NCBI GenBank assembly: GCA_002281755.1
Contig: NCHB01000013.1
Coordinates: forward strand, 1-40,050
Length of the DNA: 40,050 nt
Direction: 5' to 3'
DNA from: Sulfurovum sp. 16-42-52
GTDB lineage: Bacteria; Campylobacterota; Campylobacteria; Campylobacterales; Sulfurovaceae
Part shown: positions 8,979 to 16,894 of the stretch, piece by piece
Numbering within the stretch: position 1 is the stretch's first letter
How the letters are laid out: every line of letters starts with the position of its first letter
Notes under the pieces: model-generated
Seen by the model: the letters and a program-made list of their open reading frames with translations, nothing else
Databases searched by the model: none
Told to the model about the DNA's origin: nothing
Position numbers and translations under genes: made by a program

Positions 8979-9426
8979 CTACCACAACACAGTTTGAAAG
9001 TTTATCATGCAGTGTTTGCTTCAAGGGAAGAAAAAATGCCAACACAAAGCCTAGATAAAACAATGCTTCGCTTGGGATTCTGATACTTGCTCTAAGTAAA
9101 GCTTTTGAAAAGTTCGGAGTCTGTCCTGTTTGAAGGTCAATCACCTTTATCTTCATGATATATTTTCCCACTGTCATACCATTTTGCCAAACCAATACCG
9201 CATGATAAAGGATCTTGATAGCAAAAATAACCAGAATATTTTGCGAGATAAAGGCATTGATACTTTGCAGTGTCATCTCATTGACCTCTGTGACGGAAGA
9301 AAAAACAGAAGAGAGCTGAGGGTAAAAAATAATGATAAAAAACAGAGAAACCACCAAATCATCTATGACAAAGGATACCATTCTTCTTTGGGTACTTGCA
9401 ATGGGCAATGAGACAGGTTCATTCAT
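8971..9426 (-). CDS. RDD-family membrane protein
   Basis: A 151-residue integral membrane protein with the RDD family layout. The N-terminal RRMVSFVIDDLVVSLFF contains the R...DD signature inside helix 1, a second helix lies around residues 65-85, then the conserved NGMTVGKYIMKIKVID loop and a last helix near residues 120-140. RDD proteins are mostly of unknown function, some linked to ion transport. It sits 9 nt after purD and overlaps lptD, so it belongs to the same transcript. Its position before lptD is suggestive of an envelope role only by association. Confidence 0.85.
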   Translation of the reverse strand: MNEPVSLPIASTQRRMVSFVIDDLVVSLFFIIIFYPQLSSVFSSVTEVNEMTLQSINAFISQNILVIFAIKILYHAVLVWQNGMTVGKYIMKIKVIDLQTGQTPNFSKALLRASIRIPSEALFYLGFVLAFFLPLKQTLHDKLSNCVVVDG

Positions 9427-9435
9427 GGTATTATC

Positions 9436-10704
9436 CTAAAGTGCCTGATAGGCAATGTCCGTACGACAGTGTTTTCCTGCAAAATGCACTTGCCCTACCA
9501 ACATATAGGCTCGTTGTTGCGCTTCTTTGATACTCTCCCCGATGCCTACACACACCAACACTCTGCCTCCGGTAGCATACAATTTGCCATCTTCGCCCCG
9601 TGTGACACCCGCATAGGCTATATGTGCATTTTCGCTTAGCTCTTCATGGTAAATCGTATCGACGATAATCTCAGCCGGCGGTGAGTTTTTGTACGGATAG
9701 TCTTTGCTTGCCATCACCACACCTACAGCGTACTTATCGTGAAAGGCAATGGTTGCATTTTTAAGGTCTCCTGTGGCTGCTTTGTAAAAAAGCTCACTTG
9801 CAGGTGATTTCAGCAACGGCATCAACTCTTCACATTCAGGATCACCAAAACGTACGTTATATTCAAGAATGATAGGCTCACCTTTGACTACCATCACGCC
9901 AATAAATAGCACGCCTTTAAAAGGGTTGCCTTCTTCTTGCATCCCTTTAAGGGTTGGTTTGATGACACGTTCATCCAGTTTGGCATAAATGTCATCATTG
10001 ACTAATGGCGTAGGTGCGTAGGCACCCATACCACCGGTATTAGGGCCTTCATCGTTATTTAACAATCTTTTGTGGTCTTGCGCTGCAGGCAACACTACAT
10101 AGTCTTTTCCGTCACACACTGCAAATACGGAGAGTTCATAGCCATCTAAAAACTCTTCTACCACGATAGATGTACCTGCTTCGCCAAATGCGTTGCCTGA
10201 GAGCATTTCGCCTGCGGCTTTTTTGGCTTCATCATGGCTTTGCGCGATAATCACGCCCTTACCGCCACAAAGCCCATCGGCTTTAACGACAATCGGTGCT
10301 TCAAGGGTATTGATAAAATTGTACGCAACTTCCAGTGAATCGGTTTCAACGTACTTCGCAGTAGGCACATTGTGGCGTGCAAGGAAGTTTTTCATAAAGA
10401 TTTTTGAGCCTTCGAGCTGTGCTGCACCTGCTGTGGGACCAAAAATGGTGAGCCCTCTGGCTTCAAAGACATCCACAACACCTCCAACCAACGGTCCCTC
10501 AGGTCCTACGATGGTAAGGTCAATGCCCTTGGATGCAACAAAGTCTGCCAACTCGGAATAATCAGAAATAGCAACATTTTCACCCAAAGCATCCGTGGCT
10601 CCGTTACCCGGAGCAAAATAGATTTTCTCAACATTTTCATCGCGAGTCAGTGCCAAAGCTATCGAATACTCTCTACCCCCAGAGCCTATGATTAGTACAT
10701 CCAT
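9436..10704 (-). CDS. purD: Phosphoribosylamine-glycine ligase (GAR synthetase)
   Basis: Catalyses the second step of de novo purine synthesis: phosphoribosylamine + glycine + ATP to glycinamide ribonucleotide. The 422-residue protein is family length. It has the N-terminal VLIIGSGGREYSIA dinucleotide-like fold, ATP-grasp lid residues (VVKADGLCGGKGVI), the DHKRL-NDEGPNTGGMGAY signature and the C-terminal metal-binding EYNVRFGDPECE. I start it at ATG 10704, with GGAG 6-7 nt upstream; a TTG four codons earlier lacks this. A TATAAA at 10727-10732 (minus) could give it its own promoter with a short leader, besides read-through from the structured RNA upstream. Confidence 0.96.
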   Translation of the reverse strand: MDVLIIGSGGREYSIALALTRDENVEKIYFAPGNGATDALGENVAISDYSELADFVASKGIDLTIVGPEGPLVGGVVDVFEARGLTIFGPTAGAAQLEGSKIFMKNFLARHNVPTAKYVETDSLEVAYNFINTLEAPIVVKADGLCGGKGVIIAQSHDEAKKAAGEMLSGNAFGEAGTSIVVEEFLDGYELSVFAVCDGKDYVVLPAAQDHKRLLNNDEGPNTGGMGAYAPTPLVNDDIYAKLDERVIKPTLKGMQEEGNPFKGVLFIGVMVVKGEPIILEYNVRFGDPECEELMPLLKSPASELFYKAATGDLKNATIAFHDKYAVGVVMASKDYPYKNSPPAEIIVDTIYHEELSENAHIAYAGVTRGEDGKLYATGGRVLVCVGIGESIKEAQQRAYMLVGQVHFAGKHCRTDIAYQAL

Positions 10705-10814
10705 TTGTTTCTCCAAAAAGTGATAGTTTATATTAAGACTCGGTCTCGTACTTGTGCGTAGAGGATTTTGGAAAGATTTTGGTCGAACTTCTGTTCATCT
10801 CTTAGCTTTACAAA

Positions 10815-11032
10815 GTCCTATGCGTGCAATCATACTACCTAGCATCCCCGGGTGAGCGTTCTGCCTAAAGTCGGCCCTAAAAAGCCAACGGTGCAGGAGA
10901 GAGTCTCTTTTTAGGGGATGAAGTCTCGCCGACAGAGTCAAGCTCAAACGACAACTTCCGCACACCAAGAGACTACAAGTCCCGCAAAGAATAATGTTGG
11001 ACCCCAAATACAGTAGTCGCATCACCTAGGTT
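10815..11032 (-). ncRNA. Structured RNA, probable 6S RNA (ssrS) upstream of purD
   Basis: This 218-nt non-coding stretch is GC-richer than its surroundings and starts 7 nt after a perfect TATAAT. Its two ends pair: CCTA (11030-11027) with TAGG (10820-10817), TGCG with CGCA, and ACTAC with GTAGT, forming an interrupted closing stem. Inside, AGTCTCTT pairs with AAGAGACT, GAAGT with ACTTC around a GAG/CTC hairpin, and alternatively CCCTAAAAAG with CTTTTTAGGG (10-bp hairpin). A long rod with interrupted stems, its own promoter and a position just ahead of a purine gene fit 6S RNA, which binds the sigma70 holoenzyme. I could not match a specific consensus, so another regulatory RNA is possible. 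tmRNA, RNase P and SRP RNA signatures are absent. Confidence 0.55.
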
Positions 11033-11038
11033 GGATTG

Positions 11039-11044
11039 ATTATA
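11039..11044 (-). promoter_or_regulatory. -10 box of the structured RNA
   Basis: A perfect TATAAT on the minus strand, with the closing stem of the RNA beginning where transcription is expected to start (about 11032). No clear -35 hexamer is seen, which is usual for sigma70 promoters in this phylum. Confidence 0.6.
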
Positions 11045-11107
11045 ACCTATTTGAAGTTAGAAGTGAGTAAAAAGTGTGCCATGAACTAGGCACTGCTATG
11101 CATTTTC

Positions 11108-12025
11108 TTATTTTTTAAGCAGGGTATTTCCGTAGAGCATCGCTTCATTCACCTGTTCATCATCATAGGGATCAAAGTGCGGTGAAATGATCCAGCTTCT
11201 TTTTGTATCCAGTGCATAGATTTGCGCTTCTACCTCATCGGCGATACGATGGGCTTCTAGCAATAATATATTGGGACGAAGTACCATATGGAACTCTACA
11301 AAATTGGTAGAACCGTCTGTGCGGGTTTTAAGCCAGTGATAGCTTGTCACTTCAGGATGCGAATCAATAATGCTGCCAATTTCGCCCACCATCTCTGCAT
11401 CCAACGCACGGTCGAGCAATATCTCTACCCCCTCCTGTATAATGCCATACGCCGAATAGACAATATAAATCCCTATTCCCAAACCAAATATCGCATCAAT
11501 GGCATGTACCTGCGTCACATACACCAATACCAGTGCCACAATCACCGCCACATTGCTCCATAAATCTGTTTTGTAATGCAAGGCATCAGCCTTAATGACA
11601 AGATTGTTTGTCTCTTTAGCCACCTTCAGCAAATACTGCACCAACAAAAATGTTATCACAATCGAAACCGTCATCGCAATAATCGAGGGAGCAACAAGGC
11701 TTGTTGTTGAACCATGATACAGTTTTTTTACCGCTTCATAGATGATAAACATACCTGATATGGTAATGACCGTTCCCTCTATCACCGCAGCGATGGCTTG
11801 TACTTTCCCTTTGCCGTACTGGTAGGCTTCATTGGGATGTTCTTCTGCTTTTTGAATCGCAAAAAAGTTAAACACAGATACCAGCATGTCTAAAAGCGAA
11901 TCGATTGCAGAGGCAAGTACGGCAATCGAACCACTCGCAAGTCCAAGTACCAGCTTAACCAACACCAAGAGTGTGGCAACTGAACTTGAAACCAGTGTTG
12001 CTCGTTTTTGAGATGACATTTTCAT
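11108..12025 (-). CDS. Cation diffusion facilitator (CDF) metal exporter
   Basis: An inner-membrane proton-coupled efflux pump for divalent metals (Zn, Fe, Cd, Mn in the family). The 305-residue protein has six predicted helices. The metal site is visible in helix 2 (ASAIDSLLDML, the DxxxD pair) and helix 5 (HYKTDLWSN, the HxxxD pair), the same pattern as E. coli FieF/YiiP. A cytoplasmic C-terminal domain (about 205-290) contains the conserved HHW-like SYHWLKTRTDG, FVEFHMVL and HRIADEVE elements. Specificity cannot be read from sequence. I prefer ATG 12025, preceded by TTTGGA, to the TTG at 12037. It lies 4 nt after the membrane protein gene upstream and is likely cotranscribed. Confidence 0.9.
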   Translation of the reverse strand: MKMSSQKRATLVSSSVATLLVLVKLVLGLASGSIAVLASAIDSLLDMLVSVFNFFAIQKAEEHPNEAYQYGKGKVQAIAAVIEGTVITISGMFIIYEAVKKLYHGSTTSLVAPSIIAMTVSIVITFLLVQYLLKVAKETNNLVIKADALHYKTDLWSNVAVIVALVLVYVTQVHAIDAIFGLGIGIYIVYSAYGIIQEGVEILLDRALDAEMVGEIGSIIDSHPEVTSYHWLKTRTDGSTNFVEFHMVLRPNILLLEAHRIADEVEAQIYALDTKRSWIISPHFDPYDDEQVNEAMLYGNTLLKK

Positions 12026-12029
12026 ATTT

Positions 12030-12695
12030 TTATCCAAACCTCTGTTGTTTTTTTTCTTTCAGCATTGCTAATATATTGACTCCCAGTAGCCCTATGGAGG
12101 CACACAGATAAAGCAGCATTGCCATCCATAAAGCGGCACTAAGCATCTCCAAAAAAGGAAAGAACGAACAAATGCGGTAAAGTATCCCTAACACAACTGT
12201 ATATTTGACTGTCGTGTGCAAACGCCTATAAAATCTGCTGATTGTTTGTTCTGTGCACGTAACACATCGATTTTCCAAAGCGCTTTGTTGCCGTCTGTCC
12301 AGCAATCCATAGACCCATTTCAAAAAATAACGTGACAGGGTAATGACTACAGCAATACGCACAATCACAAAAAGTGCTTCTAGCCAAAAACCTTCTGGTA
12401 TTTTAGCCCAATATTCAAAAAATAGGGTCGCAAGACTCCAACCTTCATACAAAGAATATCCATAAAACAAAGCAACACTCAGCCATCCCACCCACAAAGC
12501 GAATTTTAATACCAAAAAGACATACGTTTTGGCTTTTTCTATTTTAGACTTGTACTTTTCATAAGAAGCCGTATTTTTCATCAGTCTAAATGCAACAACA
12601 TAGTGCAATGCAAGCAAAGCATACACACCAAAAACCATGAGTTGAAGTACCATAAAAATAAAAATATCTTCGTAGAAATGGTAGGCATCCATCAT
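12030..12695 (-). CDS. Membrane protein of unknown function
   Basis: A 221-residue protein that I do not recognise. It has about five hydrophobic segments (roughly residues 9-32, 54-78, 103-122, 160-180 and 184-208). Between the third and fourth is a basic cytoplasmic-looking loop with a CVTC motif (ENRCVTCTEQTI) rich in Arg, and the C-terminus is basic (KEKKQQR). The two cysteines might bind metal or form a redox pair; they are the only notable polar residues. AAGG precedes the double ATG start. Its tight coupling to the CDF exporter is the only functional hint. Confidence 0.75.
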   Translation of the reverse strand: MMDAYHFYEDIFIFMVLQLMVFGVYALLALHYVVAFRLMKNTASYEKYKSKIEKAKTYVFLVLKFALWVGWLSVALFYGYSLYEGWSLATLFFEYWAKIPEGFWLEALFVIVRIAVVITLSRYFLKWVYGLLDRRQQSALENRCVTCTEQTISRFYRRLHTTVKYTVVLGILYRICSFFPFLEMLSAALWMAMLLYLCASIGLLGVNILAMLKEKKQQRFG

Positions 12696-12770
12696 CTATA
12701 GCCTTGGAGTAAGTTGGAAAGGGATTTTAGCATACATTTGAGCGAAAAAAGTAAGAGGGATTCATACTGC

Positions 12771-12794
12771 GCTGCATCACGGCTGTGATGCAGC
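12771..12794. terminator. Hairpin just after htpG
   Basis: GCTGCATCAC and GTGATGCAGC form a perfect 10-bp stem around a GGCT loop (AGCC on the minus strand), 9 nt beyond the htpG stop. On the minus strand a TTTTTT run follows only about 20 nt later, so it may be a 3'-end stabilising hairpin or a non-canonical terminator. Confidence 0.55.
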
Positions 12795-12802
12795 ATGTAA
12801 AA

Positions 12803-14665
12803 CTACAGTGCCTTGGTCGCTAAAGAAGTGATTCGTGAGACAAACTCACCTTTATCTTTAGGCTCAAGCCCTTCAGAAAGTTTCGCAGAGTCAAGCAGTA
12901 TCCATGCGATATCCGCAAAGAGACTCTCATCACTCAAACCATCTAGTTTTTTGATGATTTCATGCTCTGGATTGATTTCTAAGACCAGTTTAATCTCAGG
13001 TATCGATTGCCCCATCTGTTTAAAGAGTGCAACCATACTTGCCATCGGATCAGAAGTATCTTTGAGCACACAAGATGGGCTTGTTGTAAGCCTAGTCGAG
13101 ATTTTGACCTCTTTTATTTCATCACCCAATACCGCTTTAATCTTGTCAGTAAGCGGCTTAAACTCTTTAGATATCTCTTCCTGCTCCTCTTTGCTTTTGG
13201 CATCTGGTGCATCTATAGCAGTGATATCGCTCAGACTCCACTCTCCATACTCGCCTATCATTGGAGCAACAAGCTCATCGACCTCTTTATCATCCATAAT
13301 GAGTACTTCGATGTTTGCTTTTTTATACGCTTCTAATAGCGGTGAATTTCTCAATATTTTTTCATTTTCACCCACGATATAATAGATCTCTTTTTTCTCA
13401 GAATCAGCGCGTGAGATATACTCTTCAAAGGATACTAGCCCCTCCTGTGATGAACTTTTATATCTGACGATATCAAGCAGTAAATCTCGGTTTACCATAT
13501 CGGTATAGATACCCTCTTTTATCATTCTGTTGTATTGTGATGTAAAGATTTCCATCTCTTCAGAGTTAAACTTCTTTATAGTCTGGAGTATCTTTTTGGT
13601 TGAATTTTGTTTGATATTGGCTAAAATCCTGTTCTCTTGCAACAATTCACGTGAGACGTTCAGCGGTAAATCTTCACTGTCTATGATCCCTTTGACAAAA
13701 CGCAAATACACCGGCAACAACTCTTTACTGTCATCAGTGATAAAGACGCGTTTGACATAGAGTTTTACCCCTGCCTCGTAGTCTGATCTGTACATATCCA
13801 TGGGTGCTTTTTTAGGGATGTAAAAGAGTGTTGTAAACTCGTTTGCACCTTCAACTCTATTGTGAAGGTGTGCTAAAGGTGCGTCATCACCATGTGCAAG
13901 TGTTTTGTAAAACTCAACATAATCCTCTTCTTTTAAGTCAGACTTTGAAAGTGTCCACAGTGCCGTCGCTGCATTGATTTGCTCTGATTTATTGACAGTT
14001 TTTGTGACCTTCTCATCACCCTCCCCCTCAGTCTCTTCGGCTGCATAGTTCAACACGATAGGATAGGCGATATGGTTGGAGTATTTTTTGACTACACCTT
14101 CTGTTTTTCGCTTGTCCAAAAACTCTTTTTCATCATCTTTGAGCTTGATATAGATAATCGTGCCATGCTCTTCTTTGGTTACAGGCTTAATCTCATACTC
14201 GCCCGTACCATCAGTGGAGAACATATACGCCTGCTCTTCTCCTGCTTTTTTAGAGATGACATCTACATGGTCTGCCACCATAAAAACAGAGTAAAACCCG
14301 ACACCAAACTGACCGATAAGATTAGAGTCTTTTTTAGCATCCCCTGTAAGATTTTCCATAAACGCTTTGGTTCCAGACTTTGCAATGGTTCCCAAATGAT
14401 CCATCAAGTCTGCCTCATTCATACCGATACCGTTGTCACTGATGGTGAGTGAATTATCCTCTTTATCGAGCTTGATAAAAATCTTGCCAGACCAATTTTC
14501 TTCTTTAAAACTTTCGTTTGTGAGAGAAAGATAATTAAATTTATCGATCGCATCACTCGCGTTGGAGACCAGTTCTCTGATAAAAATCTCTTTATTGGAA
14601 TAAAGAGAGTGTGTCATGAGCTTTAAAAGTTGCCCGATTTCTGTTTGAAACTGATGTTTTGCCAT
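12803..14665 (-). CDS. htpG: Chaperone HtpG (bacterial Hsp90)
   Basis: An ATP-dependent cytosolic dimeric chaperone. The 620 residues cover the whole Hsp90 layout. The N-terminal GHKL ATPase domain has ELVSNASDAIDKF (conserved Glu/Asn), DNGIGM and GQFGVGFYS (about residues 25-130). The middle domain has the catalytic-loop Arg region (SRELLQENRIL, about 340-350), and a C-terminal dimerisation domain follows. The length is typical (E. coli 624). The start has AGGAG 8 nt upstream. It is transcribed divergently from the SixA-like gene, from a TATAAT at 14700-14705. Confidence 0.97.
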   Translation of the reverse strand: MAKHQFQTEIGQLLKLMTHSLYSNKEIFIRELVSNASDAIDKFNYLSLTNESFKEENWSGKIFIKLDKEDNSLTISDNGIGMNEADLMDHLGTIAKSGTKAFMENLTGDAKKDSNLIGQFGVGFYSVFMVADHVDVISKKAGEEQAYMFSTDGTGEYEIKPVTKEEHGTIIYIKLKDDEKEFLDKRKTEGVVKKYSNHIAYPIVLNYAAEETEGEGDEKVTKTVNKSEQINAATALWTLSKSDLKEEDYVEFYKTLAHGDDAPLAHLHNRVEGANEFTTLFYIPKKAPMDMYRSDYEAGVKLYVKRVFITDDSKELLPVYLRFVKGIIDSEDLPLNVSRELLQENRILANIKQNSTKKILQTIKKFNSEEMEIFTSQYNRMIKEGIYTDMVNRDLLLDIVRYKSSSQEGLVSFEEYISRADSEKKEIYYIVGENEKILRNSPLLEAYKKANIEVLIMDDKEVDELVAPMIGEYGEWSLSDITAIDAPDAKSKEEQEEISKEFKPLTDKIKAVLGDEIKEVKISTRLTTSPSCVLKDTSDPMASMVALFKQMGQSIPEIKLVLEINPEHEIIKKLDGLSDESLFADIAWILLDSAKLSEGLEPKDKGEFVSRITSLATKAL

Positions 14666-14699
14666 TGTGTTTCTCCTATTGAGGTAATAATTTTTTGGG

Positions 14700-14705
14700 A
14701 TTATA
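14700..14705 (-). promoter_or_regulatory. htpG -10 box
   Basis: TATAAT on the minus strand, about 35 nt before the htpG start codon; the expected leader of about 28 nt contains the AGGAG ribosome binding site. No CIRCE or HspR (HAIR) operator is recognisable here. Confidence 0.55.
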
Positions 14706-14741
14706 ATCTATTTTGGTAAAAATTACAAGTTTTTTAGAAAG

Positions 14742-14768
14742 ATAGTTTAGTCAAAGTGACTAAACTAT
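14742..14768. repeat. Perfect 12-bp inverted repeat between htpG and sixA-like gene
   Basis: ATAGTTTAGTCA and its exact complement TGACTAAACTAT are separated by AAG. The repeat lies about 50-75 bp upstream of the predicted htpG start and 28-54 bp before the sixA-like -10 box, so it is well placed as an operator for both divergent promoters. It has no T-run close to either side that would make it a standard terminator. Confidence 0.65.
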
Positions 14769-14796
14769 TCTATTTTGAACTCTTCGGATTTTTTGC

Positions 14797-14802
14797 TATA
14801 CT
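14797..14802 (+). promoter_or_regulatory. Extended -10 box giving a leaderless mRNA
   Basis: TGC-TATACT ends 6 nt before the ATG of the SixA-like gene, so the predicted start of transcription coincides with the A of the start codon (14809). No usable ribosome binding site exists. Confidence 0.5.
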
Positions 14803-14808
14803 TGAAGA

Positions 14809-15300
14809 ATGAAACATATCTATTTGATACGCCATGCAAAATCAGACTGGAGCGACCCCAGTTTAGATGACTTCGACAGAGGTCTGAGCCTCAGAGGCAA
14901 GAGAGACATCCATCTGATGGCAAAGTGGATGAAAGAAAAAAAGATAATACCCGATTATGTGCTCAGCTCATCCGCAAAACGAGCGAAACGCACCGCAAAA
15001 GGTTTACTCACAGAAGCTGGAATCGATAAGAAGATCGCGTACAAAAAAGCGCTCTACTTTACAACACCTGAACATATGATTGAAATCATTAAAATGATTG
15101 ACGATAAATATAAAGAAGTATTTATATTCGGGCATAACCCTGAAATGACCGAGCTTGTGAATCTATTGCTTGAAGAATCTATAGAAAATGTCCCCACCTT
15201 AGGTATCGTGGGACTACAGAGTCATATCAAAAGTTGGAAGAAATTTAAACCTCAAAATGTGCGTTTAGATTTTTTCATCTATCCTAAACTCTTCAGGTAA
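14809..15300 (+). CDS. SixA-like histidine phosphatase
   Basis: A 163-residue histidine-phosphatase (phosphoglycerate mutase-like) protein. The N-terminal LIRHAKSDWSDPSLDDFDRG holds the RHA(K) catalytic phospho-accepting His and Arg, and the LSLRGKRD element is typical of SixA. A second Arg lies in SSAKRAKRTA and the second catalytic His in IFGHNPEM. E. coli SixA dephosphorylates phospho-His in HPt domains or the Ntr phosphotransfer system. This genome has several HPt/kinase genes nearby, so such a role is possible, but some relatives act on small molecules. It appears leaderless (see the -10 box at 14797-14802). Confidence 0.85.
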   Translation: MKHIYLIRHAKSDWSDPSLDDFDRGLSLRGKRDIHLMAKWMKEKKIIPDYVLSSSAKRAKRTAKGLLTEAGIDKKIAYKKALYFTTPEHMIEIIKMIDDKYKEVFIFGHNPEMTELVNLLLEESIENVPTLGIVGLQSHIKSWKKFKPQNVRLDFFIYPKLFR

Positions 15301-15305
15301 TGCGA

Positions 15306-15644
15306 CTATTTTTTAGTTGGAGTCTTACAACCCATTTTTTGCTGTTCTTTAAGCAGTGTTGTTTTTTTGCTCTGTGCATCGCGGAGCATTCTTTTTTTGT
15401 TGCTGCTTTGGGTAATCTCTGTTTGAGGTAAAGTATTGCCAAGTTCTTCTGCATGCAGAGCAGACATACCCTGTACTTTCTCTATAAAAGTATTTACTTT
15501 TGTGAGCTGTTCATCAAGTGCCCTACACTCTTTAGCTTGCTTGGTGCTATCTATATGTTCACCTTGAGTCATTTGTCCTGTACATCCTGTCATCAAACCA
15601 AGTGCGCCAAACAAAGTGAGGTAAAGTAGGCTATGTTGTTTCAT
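15306..15644 (-). CDS. Small lipoprotein of unknown function
   Basis: A 112-residue protein with a lipoprotein signal peptide (LYLTLFGALGLMTGC, lipobox Cys at about residue 21). A charged, probably helical mature part follows, with two further Cys (ECRALDEQL, MGCKTP) and a likely coiled coil from about residues 40-60 and 80-105. No family recognised. AGGATG precedes the start. Its end lies 5 nt from the end of the convergent SixA-like gene. Confidence 0.7.
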   Translation of the reverse strand: MKQHSLLYLTLFGALGLMTGCTGQMTQGEHIDSTKQAKECRALDEQLTKVNTFIEKVQGMSALHAEELGNTLPQTEITQSSNKKRMLRDAQSKKTTLLKEQQKMGCKTPTKK

Positions 15645-15701
15645 TCAATCATCCTTTTTTTAAAATATTATAGCAGATACATCCAAAATATCCTTCTCCT
15701 C

Positions 15702-16820
15702 TTAAAAATCAAAACCAAACAGAAGACTTGATGTCGTTTTATTGTTACCCACTTCAGGGTCCGGGTTGCTGTCATTGGTATAGTCGATGATAAATTTAAC
15801 CGATAAAAAATCAAAAAGAGGTATGCTAAACCCTAAGTTTGATCGCATAATCCAATCTTCTTCGGCCGCAGTCAAACTCGGATAATACATAATGTTTCCA
15901 TCGATAATCAGTGTATTGATATAGATGACATCATCCATCAGATATTCACCTGAGAGTCTTAGTGCCGCGGCCGTAAATTGATCATCTTGGTACTGAATGT
16001 CCGTGTATTGCGTTGTGGCATACGCTAACCCCACAGCAGGTTCCAGCCAAAAAGCCTTATCAAACGTAAATTTGTATCCATACCCCACTGAGGGCAGCCA
16101 TCGTTGCTGTATCTGCCTAGGTCTATCGTACTCAGCTGCCAATGAAGCAAAGAAAAACTGTTCATTTTCAAAATAATTCTTATAGGTGGCTGCTGCTATG
16201 AGTTCATCTTTGTTTTGTACTTTTGGTTCATCCGCGGTTTGCGTGGTTTCAAAGTTATAATTGAGAAAAAACCGTGTCTCATGCTCTGCAACCTTACGCT
16301 TCAAGTTCAGACGGACATCAGCTGTATTTTTTCTGTTGATTCCATTCTCAACCTCAAGTCCAGCATGAATTGAACCTTTGGTATAGGGAAATTTATTGCG
16401 CACCACATTCTCAAAGGAGTCATCTTCGCTGACAGCCATAATAAAATTGTCTATATCGGCAATTTTTACCGTTCTTTCATGATTGCCTTCTAGTATCTTG
16501 AGATACTGTTTGTTCTCTTCTATACCTACGATACGACCTTCAATATCCATACGCTTAAAAGAGATTCGGTAATTATATTTTGTATAGATAGAATCGATGT
16601 CTTTATAAGCAATCCGATTTGTCCCATCGCTGTATCGGAGTTTAAAGGAGAGTCTTTGGGGACCTATGCCTGTCACACGACCATGCAAAACCATACCATG
16701 CACCACAATGGTGTCTCGTATCTCTTCTTCTTTCGAAGGTTTTAACACGGTAGTATCGGCTAAAGAAAAGAGTGTACTGAAGAAAATAAACAATAAAGAG
16801 GCATACACCATTTTTTTCAT
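15702..16820 (-). CDS. DUF481-like outer-membrane protein
   Basis: A 372-residue exported protein. A signal peptide (YASLLFIFFSTLFSLAD) is followed by a short beta-rich part (residues about 35-130) made of two SH3-like strands sets (GMVLHGRVTGIG, RMDIEGRIVGIEE). A C-terminal beta-barrel domain with alternating hydrophobic strands ends in Phe (LLFGFDF), the classic outer-membrane insertion signal. The barrel resembles the DUF481/YdiY family of salt-induced outer-membrane proteins, whose function is unclear. AAGG stands before the ATG. It follows the degenerate kinase gene by 74 nt. Confidence 0.75.
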   Translation of the reverse strand: MKKMVYASLLFIFFSTLFSLADTTVLKPSKEEEIRDTIVVHGMVLHGRVTGIGPQRLSFKLRYSDGTNRIAYKDIDSIYTKYNYRISFKRMDIEGRIVGIEENKQYLKILEGNHERTVKIADIDNFIMAVSEDDSFENVVRNKFPYTKGSIHAGLEVENGINRKNTADVRLNLKRKVAEHETRFFLNYNFETTQTADEPKVQNKDELIAAATYKNYFENEQFFFASLAAEYDRPRQIQQRWLPSVGYGYKFTFDKAFWLEPAVGLAYATTQYTDIQYQDDQFTAAALRLSGEYLMDDVIYINTLIIDGNIMYYPSLTAAEEDWIMRSNLGFSIPLFDFLSVKFIIDYTNDSNPDPEVGNNKTTSSLLFGFDF

Positions 16821-16894
16821 CTAGAGCCTTCATACACAGCACATGTTACTGTTTTGTATATTGTACTATGCTGCGTATGAAAAACAAATTAGTA

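Noticed and set aside
10795-11025. A 76-codon frame on the minus strand within the structured RNA
   Set aside because: It lacks a ribosome binding site and any family resemblance, and the same bases form a folded RNA behind a promoter.
10815-11032. tmRNA, RNase P RNA or SRP RNA instead of 6S
   Set aside because: No tag-peptide frame or CCA end, no GAGGAAAGTCC or ACAGAA-type RNase P core, and no SRP GGAAG-AGCC core could be found.
14742-14768. CIRCE or HspR (HAIR) site upstream of htpG
   Set aside because: The arms do not resemble TTAGCACTC or CTTGAGT and the spacer is only 3 nt.
15301-15330. Terminator between the convergent SixA-like and lipoprotein genes
   Set aside because: Only a T-run without a convincing stem is visible in the few bases between them.
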